NCBI RefSeq assembly: GCF_001011035.1
Contig: NZ_CP011492.1
Location: forward strand, 3,171,501 to 3,235,500
DNA: 64,000 nucleotides
Source of the DNA: Streptomyces sp. CNQ-509
GTDB lineage: Bacteria; Actinomycetota; Actinomycetes; Streptomycetales; Streptomycetaceae
Direction of reading: 5' to 3'
Made by a program: the position numbers and the translations under genes. This document shows positions 26,029 through 34,707 of the stretch, in pieces (positions within the stretch are counted from its first letter, which is position 1; every line of letters begins with the position of its first letter). The notes under the pieces were generated by a model. That model had not been told where the DNA came from and ran no database searches. It saw nothing but the letters and a program-made list of their open reading frames with translations.

Positions 26029-27675
26029 ATGTCCTGCCTGATCGTGCAGTCGGACAAGACGCTCCTGCTGGAAGTGGACCACGAGCTGGCGGGGGAGTGC
26101 CGGCGCGCCATCGCGCCCTTCGCCGAGCTGGAGCGCGCCCCCGAGCACATCCACACCTACCGCGTCACCCCCCTCGGCCTGTGGAACGCGCGCGCCGCGG
26201 GACACGACGCCGAGCAGGTCGTCGACGCCCTCGTCACCTACTCCCGCTACCCCGTGCCGCACGCGCTCCTCGTCGACATCGCCGAGACCATGGCGCGCTA
26301 CGGGCGGCTGACCCTCACCAAGGACCCCGCCCACGGCCTCGTGCTGTCCACCACCGACCGGCCGGTGCTGGAGGAGATCCTGCGGTCCAAGCGGATCCAG
26401 CCCCTGGTCGGCGCCCGGCTCGACGACGACACCGTCGCCGTCCACCCCTCCGAGCGCGGGCAGATCAAGCAGGCGCTGCTGAAGCTCGGCTGGCCCGCCG
26501 AGGACCTCGCGGGGTACGTGGACGGGGAAGCCCACCCCATCGCGCTGGTCGAGGAGGGCTGGGGGCTGCGCCCGTACCAGAAACAGGCCGTCGAGGGCTT
26601 CTGGCACGGCGGCTCCGGCGTCGTCGTGCTGCCCTGCGGGGCCGGCAAGACCCTCGTCGGCGCCGGGGCCATGGCCGAGGCGCAGGCCACCACGCTGATC
26701 CTCGTCACGAACACCGTCGCCGCCCGGCAGTGGAAGAGCGAACTGCTGCGCCGCACGTCGCTCACCGAGCACGAGATCGGCGAGTACAGCGGCGCCCGCA
26801 AGGAGATCCGGCCCGTCACGATCGCCACGTACCAGGTGCTGACCACCCGCCGCAAAGGCGTCTACCCGCACCTGGAGCTCTTCGACTCCCGCGACTGGGG
26901 CCTCATCGTCTACGACGAGGTGCACCTGCTGCCCGCGCCCGTCTTCAAGTTCACCGCCGACCTCCAGGCCCGCCGCCGGCTCGGGCTCACGGCCACGCTC
27001 GTACGCGAGGACGGCCGCGAGTCCGACGTCTTCTCGCTCATCGGCCCCAAGCGCTTCGACGCCCCGTGGAAGGAGATCGAGGCGCAGGGCTACATCGCGC
27101 CCGCCGACTGCGTCGAGGTGCGGGTGAACCTCACCGACGCCGAACGGCTCGCCTACGCCACCGCGGAGGCCGAGGAGAAGTACCGCTTCTGCGCCACGAC
27201 CGACACCAAGCGCAAGATCGCCGAAGCGCTCGTCGCCCGGCACACGGGCGAACAGACGCTCGTCATCGGCCAGTACATCGACCAGCTCGACGAGCTGGGC
27301 GAGCACCTCGACGCGCCCGTCATCAAGGGCGAGACGACCAACGCCCGGCGGGAGAAGCTCTTCGACGCCTTCCGCAGCGGCGAGATAAGCGTCCTCGTGG
27401 TGTCGAAAGTCGCGAACTTCTCCGTCGACCTGCCGGAGGCGACGGTCGCCATCCAGGTCTCCGGCACCTTCGGCTCCCGGCAGGAGGAGGCGCAGCGGCT
27501 CGGCCGCGTGCTGCGGCCCAAGGAAGACGGGCACGAGGCACGGTTCTACTCGCTCGTCGCCCGCGACACCATCGACCAGGACTTCGCCGCCCACCGGCAG
27601 CGGTTCCTCGCCGAGCAGGGGTACGCGTACCGGATCGTGGACGCGGACGACGTCCTCGCCGGCGACGACGCCTGA
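26029..27675 (+). CDS. DNA repair helicase XPB
   Basis: 548-residue SF2 helicase of the bacterial XPB group, a 3'-5' DNA unwinding and annealing enzyme. The N-terminal ~180 residues are the bacterial XPB damage-recognition-like domain (SCLIVQSDKTLLLEVDHELA). Then come Walker A PCGAGKT near 202-208, DEVH at 296-299, TATLVRED (motif III), and the C-terminal lobe with IKGETTNARREKLFDAF and motif VI QEEAQRLGRVLRPK. GGGAGGAGG 7 nt before the ATG is a strong ribosome site. It lies in the same neighbourhood as the helicase-C-like protein, which lacks ATPase motifs. Confidence 0.95.
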   Translation: MSCLIVQSDKTLLLEVDHELAGECRRAIAPFAELERAPEHIHTYRVTPLGLWNARAAGHDAEQVVDALVTYSRYPVPHALLVDIAETMARYGRLTLTKDPAHGLVLSTTDRPVLEEILRSKRIQPLVGARLDDDTVAVHPSERGQIKQALLKLGWPAEDLAGYVDGEAHPIALVEEGWGLRPYQKQAVEGFWHGGSGVVVLPCGAGKTLVGAGAMAEAQATTLILVTNTVAARQWKSELLRRTSLTEHEIGEYSGARKEIRPVTIATYQVLTTRRKGVYPHLELFDSRDWGLIVYDEVHLLPAPVFKFTADLQARRRLGLTATLVREDGRESDVFSLIGPKRFDAPWKEIEAQGYIAPADCVEVRVNLTDAERLAYATAEAEEKYRFCATTDTKRKIAEALVARHTGEQTLVIGQYIDQLDELGEHLDAPVIKGETTNARREKLFDAFRSGEISVLVVSKVANFSVDLPEATVAIQVSGTFGSRQEEAQRLGRVLRPKEDGHEARFYSLVARDTIDQDFAAHRQRFLAEQGYAYRIVDADDVLAGDDA

Positions 27676-27750
27676 CGGCGGGCATCGACCGCCTTCCCGC
27701 CCTACGCGGTGGGCGTACGCGGCCGGGAGTCACCCCGCAGGCCGCCGCCG

Positions 27751-28137
27751 TCAGGCCGTCGTGTACCCGTACGCCAGCATCGCGTACGTCACCGCCGGCA
27801 CCGCCAGCATCCCCAGCACCAGCGCCACCCCCCGCCGCTCCCGCCCCGTCTCCGCCAGCCGCCGCCCCACCGACTGCGCGACCGCGCCCGCCACCAGCAG
27901 CGTCAGCACCCCCAGGCCCAGCCCCGCCGCCGAGGCGGCGCTCATCTCCTGGATGCGGTCGCACGGGCCCGTGTGGTCCGGCGGCCCGCAGTACTCCCGC
28001 TCGCCGCGGAAGAGCGGGATCATCAGCGCCATCAACGCCGCGGGCAACGCCCCCAGCGCGTACGCCATCTGCCCCAGCGTCGTGGTCACGCCCACCCACG
28101 GCGGGCGGCTCAGCAGCGGCGGCTCCCCCAGTGACAT
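27751..28137 (-). CDS. Membrane protein of unknown function
   Basis: 128-residue protein starting MSLGEPPLLSRPPWVG, preceded by AAAGGGGGA. Three hydrophobic segments are seen: LGQMAYALGALPAALMALMIPLF, AAGLGLGVLTLLVAGAVAQ and GVALVLGMLAVPAVTYAMLAY. A loop carries two Cys (EYCGPPDHTGPC), perhaps a disulphide outside the membrane. It is convergent with the XPB gene. No family is recognised. Confidence 0.65.
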   Translation of the reverse strand: MSLGEPPLLSRPPWVGVTTTLGQMAYALGALPAALMALMIPLFRGEREYCGPPDHTGPCDRIQEMSAASAAGLGLGVLTLLVAGAVAQSVGRRLAETGRERRGVALVLGMLAVPAVTYAMLAYGYTTA

Positions 28138-28272
28138 CCGTATCCCCCTTTGGACACACCTGCTGCCCCAAGGAGACGTGCCGAACGGAGAAGGGGTTCC
28201 CACGGCCCGGCCCCTCCCCCCGCGGTGGGGCCGGGGCCGCGGGAAGCGCGGCGGGCCGGGGGCGGTGCTCCG

Positions 28273-28288
28273 GCCCGGAGAACCGGGC
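28273..28288 (-). terminator. Hairpin after iolG
   Basis: GCCCGG-AGAA-CCGGGC lies 12 bp after the iolG stop and could end the inositol operon transcript. Confidence 0.35.
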
Positions 28289-28299
28289 GGGCGTACCCG

Positions 28300-29316
28300 T
28301 CAGGCGTAGAACGCCGGGCGCTCCACGAGGTCCACGTCCACCACCGCGCCCGTCCGCTGCGCCTCGACCGTCGCCGCCGCGACCGCCGTGGCGGCGTAAC
28401 CGTCCCAGGCGCTCGGGCCCGTGGCCGCGCCCGCGGCCACCGAGTCGACCCACGCCTGCACCTCCACGTCGAACGCCTCCGCGAAGCGCCCGCCCCACTC
28501 CTGGTCGATCTCCGTGCCCACCCGCGCCGCCGCACGCACCTGGGCGCGCGCCGGGTCCGGCAGCCGGATCAGGCCCGTCTCGCCGACCGTCTCGCACTGG
28601 ATGTCGTACCCGTACTGGCAGTTGACGAAGACCTCCAGGTCGATACGGACCCCGCCGGCCGTCTCGAAGAGCATGAACTGCGGGTCCCGCAGGTGCGGGA
28701 ACCGGCGCTCCGTGGCGCGCCCCAGGATGACCTGCGCCGACACGATCTCGTCGTCCAGCAGCCAGCGGGCCGCGTCGATCTCGTGCACGCCCGTGTCCTG
28801 CGCCGCCATCTCGGTCGTGTACCGCTCGGGCGCCGACCGGTTGCGGTGCGCGCAGTGCATCATCAGCGGCCGGCCGATGCCGCCGTCGGCGATGACGCGC
28901 TTCAGCTCCCGGTAGCCCGGGTCGTAGCGGCGCATGAACCCGACCTGCACCAGCCGCCGCCCGAACGCCTCCTCCGCGGCCAGCACGCGCAGCGCGTCCT
29001 CCGCCGTGGTCGCCAGCGGCTTCTCGCAGAGCACCGGCTTGCCCGCGGCGATCGCGGCCAGCACGTGCTCGGCGTGCGCGGCGTGCCAGGACGACACCAG
29101 CACCGCGTCCACGTCGTCCGCGGCGATCAGCGAGCCCGCGATGTCGGCGGCGTCGGCGACCCGCGCACCGCCCGCCTCCGCCGCCGCCTTCTCCGCCAGC
29201 GCCGCGTCGATGTCGGCGACGGCGCTCACGCGGGCACCGCTGATGACGCGGCTGATGCGCTCGATGTGCTCGCGGCCGATGGCGCCGGTGCCGACGACTC
29301 CGATGCGTACGGTCAT
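28300..29316 (-). CDS. iolG: myo-Inositol 2-dehydrogenase (Gfo/Idh/MocA family)
   Basis: 338-residue NAD-dependent dehydrogenase that oxidises myo-inositol to 2-keto-myo-inositol (scyllo-inosose), the first catabolic step. The N-terminal Rossmann motif GVVGTGAIGREHIERI, the catalytic Lys in CEKPLATT near residue 97, and the C-terminal half with AHRNRSAP, TGVHEIDAARWLL and FVNCQYGYDIQCE are typical of inositol dehydrogenases. It is the last gene of the iol operon, 39 bp after iolE. Confidence 0.9.
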   Translation of the reverse strand: MTVRIGVVGTGAIGREHIERISRVISGARVSAVADIDAALAEKAAAEAGGARVADAADIAGSLIAADDVDAVLVSSWHAAHAEHVLAAIAAGKPVLCEKPLATTAEDALRVLAAEEAFGRRLVQVGFMRRYDPGYRELKRVIADGGIGRPLMMHCAHRNRSAPERYTTEMAAQDTGVHEIDAARWLLDDEIVSAQVILGRATERRFPHLRDPQFMLFETAGGVRIDLEVFVNCQYGYDIQCETVGETGLIRLPDPARAQVRAAARVGTEIDQEWGGRFAEAFDVEVQAWVDSVAAGAATGPSAWDGYAATAVAAATVEAQRTGAVVDVDLVERPAFYA

Positions 29317-29355
29317 GACTTCTTGCTCCTCGGTACTGGTTCTCAGCGGGCCTTT

Positions 29356-30297
29356 TCAGCGGGGGCGGCGCGTGCCGCTCAGGCCGACACCCGCCAGGTA
29401 GTCGCGGGTACGGACCGCGATCGGCAGCGGCACGTCGGGCTCGCACGGCCACAGGTCCTGCTCGACGACCACGAACAGCTCCGCGTCCAGCCCCGACAGC
29501 GCCTCGACGATGTCCCCCGGGTTCGGCACGCCCGCGGGCGGCTCCACGGCCACGCCGCGGCTGACCGCCTCGCTGAACGACAGGTTCTCGGCCCGGACCT
29601 GCTCGATGATCACCGGGTCCATCTGCTTGATGTGGACGTAGCCGATGCGCTCGGCGTAGCGGCGGATGAGGTCGAGGTTGTCGCCACCGCCGTACGCGAC
29701 GTGGCCGGTGTCCAGGCAGAGGTTGGCGTAGCGGGAGTCGGTGGCGTTCAGGAAGCGCTCGATCTCCGGCTGCGTCTGGATGTGGCTGTCGGCGTGCGGG
29801 TGGACGACCAGGCGGACGTCGTAGTCGTCCAGGAGGATCCTGCCCAGGTCGTCGGCGGCCTTGCCGAGCGCCGTCCACTGCGCGGCCGTCAGCTCCGGCG
29901 GCTCGGTGAAGTCACCGGTCTTCTCGTCGCGGTACAGCGGCGGGATGAGCACGAGGTGGTGGGCGCCGGTGGCGGCGGTCAGCTCGGCGACGCGGCGGAC
30001 GTCGGCCAGCGTCTCGTCCCACTCGGCGGGGCGGTGCAGGGCGCCGAAGATCGTGCCGCCGGAGACCTGGAGGCCGCGCTCGGCGAGTTCGCCGGCGAGG
30101 CGCTGCGGGTCGGTGGGCAGGTAGCCGTACGGGCCCAGCTCCAGCCACTTGTAGCCGGTCCCGGCCAGCTCGTCGAGGAAGCGGGTGTACGGGACCTGGT
30201 GCTCCTCCTCGGGGAACCAGACCCCCCAGGAGCAGGGGGCGGAGCCCAGGCACAGGTTGCCGGCGGCGGGGCGCGGGGCTCCGGGTGCGTTCGTCAT
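29356..30297 (-). CDS. iolE: Inosose dehydratase-like TIM-barrel protein
   Basis: 313-residue sugar-phosphate isomerase/epimerase-fold protein (AP endonuclease 2-like TIM barrel). Metal ligand candidates are the Glu in WLELGPYG, the His in LVVHPHADSH, the Asp/His in LCLDTGHVAYGG, the His in YVHIKQMD and the Glu in VVVEQDLWP. In this operon it is the only protein able to act as 2-keto-myo-inositol dehydratase (IolE); IolI or IolH would be alternatives. ATG 30297 opens the recognisable homology. It lies 50 bp after iolA. Confidence 0.72.
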   Translation of the reverse strand: MTNAPGAPRPAAGNLCLGSAPCSWGVWFPEEEHQVPYTRFLDELAGTGYKWLELGPYGYLPTDPQRLAGELAERGLQVSGGTIFGALHRPAEWDETLADVRRVAELTAATGAHHLVLIPPLYRDEKTGDFTEPPELTAAQWTALGKAADDLGRILLDDYDVRLVVHPHADSHIQTQPEIERFLNATDSRYANLCLDTGHVAYGGGDNLDLIRRYAERIGYVHIKQMDPVIIEQVRAENLSFSEAVSRGVAVEPPAGVPNPGDIVEALSGLDAELFVVVEQDLWPCEPDVPLPIAVRTRDYLAGVGLSGTRRPR

Positions 30298-30347
30298 GAG
30301 GGTGCGGCCTCTCGGTGGTCGTGGCTCGTAACGGGCTGCGGGGCGGG

Positions 30348-31856
30348 TCAGTTGGCGGTCGGGAACGCGAACGCCGCGCCGCGGGCCGCCGGGTTGCCGC
30401 CTGCCGGCCAGCGGGTCGTGACGACCTTCGGGCGGGTGTAGAAGCGCACGCCCTCCGGGCCGTGCACGGGGCTGTCGCCGATGAGCGAGTCCTTCCAGCC
30501 GCCGAAGGAGTACGCGGCCATCGGCACCGGCACCGGCACGTTGATGCCGACCATCCCGACGTGCACCCCGCGCTGGAAGCGCCGGGCCGCGCCGCCGTCG
30601 CCGGTGAAGAGCGCGGTGCCGTTGCCGTACGGGTTGGCGTTGATGAGCGCGATCGCCTCGTCCAGGGTGGCGACGCGGATCACCGCGAGCACCGGGCCGA
30701 AGATCTCCGTGCGGTACGCGTCCATCGCCGCGCTGACGTGGTCCAGCAGCGTCGGTCCGGTGAAGAACCCCTCCTCGTGCCCGGCGACCTTCAGGTCCCG
30801 GCCGTCGACCACGACCGTCGCGCCCTGCGCCGCCGCCGAGGCGACGGCCCCGCTGACGCGCTCCTGTGCGGCGCGGGTGACGAGCGGGCCCATCTCGCTG
30901 GCCGGGTCGTCGCCGGGGCCGACGCGCACCGCGCGCGCCTTCCGCTCCAGCACCTCGACCAGCGGATCCGCCGCGTCCCCGACCGCGACGGCGACGGAGA
31001 TCGCCATGCAGCGCTCGCCCGCGGAGCCGTAGGCGGCGGCGACGAGCTGGTCGGAGGCGTACTCCAGGTCCGCGTCCGGCAGCACGACGGCGTGGTTCTT
31101 CGCGCCGCCGAGCGCCTGGACGCGCTTGCCCGCGGCGGTGCCGCGCTCGTGCACGTACGTGGCGATGGGCGTGGAGCCGACGAAGGAGACGGCGGCGATG
31201 CCGGGGTGGTCGAGGAGGGCGTCGACGGCGGTCTTGTCGCCGTGGACGACGTTGAAGACGCCGTCGGGCAGCCCGGCGTCCGCGTAGAGCCGGGCGATCA
31301 GGTTGGAGGCGGACGGGTCGCGCTCGCTGGGCTTGAGCACGAAGGTGTTGCCGGTGGCGATGGCGATGGGGTGCATCCACAGGGGCACCATCGCGGGGAA
31401 GTTGAACGGGGTGATGCCCGCGCAGACGCCCAGCGGCTCACGGAAGGAGAGGACGTCGACGCCGCGCGAGTACTGGTCGGAGTAGCCGCCCTTGAGGGCG
31501 TCGGCTATCCCGCAGGCGTACTCGACGACCTCCCGGCCGCGGACGATCTCGCCGCGGGCGTCGGAGATGATCTTGCCGTGCTGGGCGGAGATGACGCGGG
31601 CCAGCTCGTCCTCGTGCCGGACCAGCAGCTCGCGGAAGGCGAACATGACGCGCATCCGCTGGGAGAGCGAGCTGTCGCGCCAGGTGTCGTACGCCTTGGC
31701 GGCGGCGTTCACCGCGGCGTCGACGTCGGCGGCCTCGGCGAGCAGGACGCGGGCCTGCTCGCGGCCGGTAGCGGGGTCGTAGACGGGGGCGGTGCGGGAG
31801 GCAGCCGAAACGGACGCGGCGGCGCCGCCGGCGATCCAGTGCTCGATCGTGTGCAT
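30348..31856 (-). CDS. iolA: Methylmalonate/malonate-semialdehyde dehydrogenase (CoA-acylating)
   Basis: 502-residue aldehyde dehydrogenase (MmsA/IolA) forming acetyl-CoA from malonate semialdehyde at the end of the pathway. Signatures: TPFNFPAMVPLWMHPIA, LKPSERDPSA, ALGGAKNHAVV, the catalytic Cys in GSAGERCMAIS near residue 282, EIFGPVLAV and GGWKDS. The MHTIEHWIAGG start at ATG 31856 is normal for the family; much longer open frames upstream are only frame continuation. It lies 47 bp after iolD. Confidence 0.94.
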   Translation of the reverse strand: MHTIEHWIAGGAAASVSAASRTAPVYDPATGREQARVLLAEAADVDAAVNAAAKAYDTWRDSSLSQRMRVMFAFRELLVRHEDELARVISAQHGKIISDARGEIVRGREVVEYACGIADALKGGYSDQYSRGVDVLSFREPLGVCAGITPFNFPAMVPLWMHPIAIATGNTFVLKPSERDPSASNLIARLYADAGLPDGVFNVVHGDKTAVDALLDHPGIAAVSFVGSTPIATYVHERGTAAGKRVQALGGAKNHAVVLPDADLEYASDQLVAAAYGSAGERCMAISVAVAVGDAADPLVEVLERKARAVRVGPGDDPASEMGPLVTRAAQERVSGAVASAAAQGATVVVDGRDLKVAGHEEGFFTGPTLLDHVSAAMDAYRTEIFGPVLAVIRVATLDEAIALINANPYGNGTALFTGDGGAARRFQRGVHVGMVGINVPVPVPMAAYSFGGWKDSLIGDSPVHGPEGVRFYTRPKVVTTRWPAGGNPAARGAAFAFPTAN

Positions 31857-31903
31857 GAGGGTCTCGCTTAACTTGCCGGGGAAGTACGGGGGTTGCTGAG
31901 CTG

Positions 31904-33814
31904 TCAGAGGTACGGGCGTTGGGCGCGCTTGCCGTCGCGGTACTCCTCGTACGCCTTGCGCGTGGACTCCAGCTCGGAGACCTCGCTGACCGGCACGTCC
32001 CACCACGCGGAACTCGGCGGGTTGGGCCCGGTCAGGTCGGTGACGACGTGCACCACCGTGGTGCGCTCCGCCTCCTTGGCCCGGACGAAGGCGTCCCGGA
32101 ACTCCGCCACCGTCGTCGCCCGCAGCACGTCCGCGCCGAGGCTCGCCGCGTTCGCCGCCAGGTCCACCGGCAGCGGCCCGCCGTCCAGCTCGCCGGTGTC
32201 GGGGTTGCGTCCCGCGTACCGGGTGCCGAAGCGCTGCGAGCCGAGCGACTCCGACAGCGCGCCGATGGACGCGAAGCCGCCGTTGTCGACGAGGACGACG
32301 ATCAGCTTCAGCCCCTCGGAGACCGCCGTGACGATCTCCTGGGAGAGCATCAGGTACGAGCCGTCGCCGACGAGGACGACGACCTCGCGCTCGGGGGCGG
32401 CGAGCTTCACGCCGAGTCCCGCGGCGATCTCGTAGCCCATGGTGGAGTAGGCGTATTCGACGTGGTACGCCTTCGGGTCCCGGGCCCGCCAGAGGGCCTG
32501 GAGGTCGCCGGGCATGGAGCCGGCGGCGTTGATGACGACGTCGCCGTCGCCGGCCAGGTCGTTGACGGCGCCGAGGATCTCCGTCTGCGCGGGCGGCGTG
32601 CCGTGGCCGCGCTCGGGGTGGTAGACGGCGTCGGTGGTGCGGCGCCAGGCGTCGGCGAGTTCGCGTACGCGCGCCCGGTGGGCGTCGTCGGCCTGCCAGT
32701 CGGCGAGTGCGGCGTCGAGCGCTTCGAGGCCCGCGCGGGCGTCCGCGACCAGCGGCTCGGCGGCGTGCTTGACGGCGTCGAGGCGGGCGACGTTGAGGTT
32801 GACGAACGCCACGTCGGGGCGGGCGAAGACGGTGCGGCTCGCGGTGGTGAAGTCGCTGTAGCGGGTGCCGACGCCGAGGACCACGTCGGCCTCGGCGGCC
32901 AGCGCGTTGGCGGCGGCGGTGCCGGTGGAGCCGAGCGCGCCGACGGCGCAGGGGTGGTCCCAGGGCACGGCGCCCTTGCCGGCGTGGGTGTCGGCGACGG
33001 GGATGCCGGTGCGGAGCGCGAAGGCCCGCAGTTCCTCCCACGCCTCGGAGTACACCGCGCCGCCGCCGGCGACGAGCAGCGGCCGGCGGGCGCCGCGGAG
33101 CAGCGCGACGGCGCGGGCCAGCGCCGCGGGTTCGGATGCGGGGCGGGGCACGTGCCAGACGCGGCGGCGCAGGAACGCCACGGGCCAGTCGTACGCCTCG
33201 GCCTGCACGTCCTGCGGCAGCGCGAGGGTGACCGCGCCGGTCTCGGCGGGGTCGGTGAGCACCCGCATCGCGGCGAGTGCGGCGGGGATGAGCTGCTCGG
33301 GCCGGTCGACGCGGTCGAAGTAGGCGGAGACGGGGCGGAGCGCGTCGTTGACGGTCACGTCGCCGTTGCGCGGGTCCTCGAGTTGCTGGAGCACGGGGTC
33401 GGCGGCGCGGGTGGCGAAGACGTCGCCGGGGAGGAGGAGGACCGGCAGGCGGTTGGTGGTGGCGAGGGCGGCACCGGTGACCATGTTGGTGGCGCCGGGG
33501 CCGATGGAGGAGGTGCAGGCGTAGGTCTGGAGGCGGCCCGCCATCTTGGCGTACGCGGTGGCCGAGTGGACCATGGCCTGCTCGTTCCGCGCCAGGTGGT
33601 ACGGGAGGTCCGCTTCTCCGGTACGGGCGGCCTGGAGCAGCGCCTGGCCGACGCCGGCGACGTTGCCGTGGCCGAAGATGCCCCACATGCCGGGGATGAG
33701 CCGGCGTTCGACGCCGTCGCGTTCGCTGTACTGGTTGGCCAGGAAGCGCACCAGCGCCTGGGCGGTGGTGAGCCTGACGGTCTCCATGTGCTCCGTGGTC
33801 GTCGCGTCGCTCAT
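31904..33814 (-). CDS. iolD: 3D-(3,5/4)-trihydroxycyclohexane-1,2-dione hydrolase
   Basis: 636-residue thiamine-diphosphate enzyme that opens the inositol ring (EC 3.7.1.22). The N-terminal PYR domain carries GMWGIFGHGNVAG and the Glu-region ARNEQAMVHSATAYAK; the C-terminal PP domain has the ThDP motif GDGSYLMLSQEIVTA ... DNGGFASIG. These segments are specific to IolD among ThDP enzymes. Its start overlaps the iolB stop by 4 bp. Confidence 0.95.
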   Translation of the reverse strand: MSDATTTEHMETVRLTTAQALVRFLANQYSERDGVERRLIPGMWGIFGHGNVAGVGQALLQAARTGEADLPYHLARNEQAMVHSATAYAKMAGRLQTYACTSSIGPGATNMVTGAALATTNRLPVLLLPGDVFATRAADPVLQQLEDPRNGDVTVNDALRPVSAYFDRVDRPEQLIPAALAAMRVLTDPAETGAVTLALPQDVQAEAYDWPVAFLRRRVWHVPRPASEPAALARAVALLRGARRPLLVAGGGAVYSEAWEELRAFALRTGIPVADTHAGKGAVPWDHPCAVGALGSTGTAAANALAAEADVVLGVGTRYSDFTTASRTVFARPDVAFVNLNVARLDAVKHAAEPLVADARAGLEALDAALADWQADDAHRARVRELADAWRRTTDAVYHPERGHGTPPAQTEILGAVNDLAGDGDVVINAAGSMPGDLQALWRARDPKAYHVEYAYSTMGYEIAAGLGVKLAAPEREVVVLVGDGSYLMLSQEIVTAVSEGLKLIVVLVDNGGFASIGALSESLGSQRFGTRYAGRNPDTGELDGGPLPVDLAANAASLGADVLRATTVAEFRDAFVRAKEAERTTVVHVVTDLTGPNPPSSAWWDVPVSEVSELESTRKAYEEYRDGKRAQRPYL

Positions 33815-34707
33815 CGCGTCCCTCCTCCGAACGGCAGCCTCGGGTCGGTGTCCTGGTCGTCCCAGGTGCTGCGGATCCAGCCGTGTGCCGGGTCGTCGCA
33901 GATGAGCCAGGCCCGTTCGGCACCGGGGCCGGCCATGACGTTCAGGTAGTAGAGGTCGTAGCCGGGGACGGCCATGGAGGGGCCGTGCCAGCCGTGCGGG
34001 ATGAGCACGGTGTCGCCGCTGCGTACCTCGGCGAGCACGTCCAGCGGGCGGTCCGCGGTGCCGTAGACGCGCTGGTAGGCCATGCCGGGGCCGCCGTGGG
34101 GGCCTTCGGCGACCTCGAAGTAGTAGATCTCCTCCAGCTCGCTCTCCTCGCCGGGGCGCGCCTCGTCGTGCTTGTGCGGCGGGTAGGAGGACCAGTTGCC
34201 GCCGGGGGTGAGGACCTCGCAGACGAGGAGCCGGTCGGCGTCGAAGGTCTGGGGGAGGCAGTAGTTGTGGACCTGGCGGCTGCAGGTGCCGGCGCCGCGG
34301 AGTTCGACGGGTACGCCGGCGGCCGGCCCGTAGCGTACGGGCAGGCGCCGTTCGCAGCGGGCGGAGGGGAGCGCGAAGCGGCCGCCGCCGGGGCTGCTGA
34401 TGCGGACGTCGGTGTCGCGGGGGACGTAGGCGAAGTCGGTGGGGTCGCCGAAGACGCCGGCGCGGCCGGTGAGGTCGAGGCGCGTGCCGTCGGCTTCGAC
34501 GGTGCAGCCGCCGGCCAGGGGGAGGACGAGGTGCTCGGCGTCGCCGGTGGCGAGGGTGTGGCTCCGGCCGGGGGCGAGTTCGAGGATGCGCAGGCCGGAG
34601 TAGCCCCAGCCGGCGGTCGTGGGGGTGATGGCGGTGCGGTACGGGCCGGAGGCGGCGGCGCCGCCGGGGACGTACAGCCTGTCGTCGGTCTCGTCGGTGT
34701 GGGTCAC
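33811..34707 (-). CDS. iolB: 5-Deoxy-glucuronate isomerase
   Basis: 298-residue double-cupin isomerase (EC 5.3.1.30) that makes 5-keto-2-deoxygluconate (DKG). The cupin metal site is visible as WSSYPPHKHD ... EEIYYFEV (His/His/Glu), with PHGWHGPS as the last ligand. The N-terminal half contains FAYVPRDTDVRI. Overlaps of 4 bp at both ends (ATGA junctions) with iolD and the Cgl0159 gene indicate tight coupling. Confidence 0.94.
   Translation of the reverse strand: MTHTDETDDRLYVPGGAAASGPYRTAITPTTAGWGYSGLRILELAPGRSHTLATGDAEHLVLPLAGGCTVEADGTRLDLTGRAGVFGDPTDFAYVPRDTDVRISSPGGGRFALPSARCERRLPVRYGPAAGVPVELRGAGTCSRQVHNYCLPQTFDADRLLVCEVLTPGGNWSSYPPHKHDEARPGEESELEEIYYFEVAEGPHGGPGMAYQRVYGTADRPLDVLAEVRSGDTVLIPHGWHGPSMAVPGYDLYYLNVMAGPGAERAWLICDDPAHGWIRSTWDDQDTDPRLPFGGGTR

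Noticed and set aside
30348..33923. A possible IolD-IolA or other fusion protein of 1,191 residues
   Set aside because: The extra N-terminal part is an out-of-frame reading of iolD; iolA has its own normal start at 31856.
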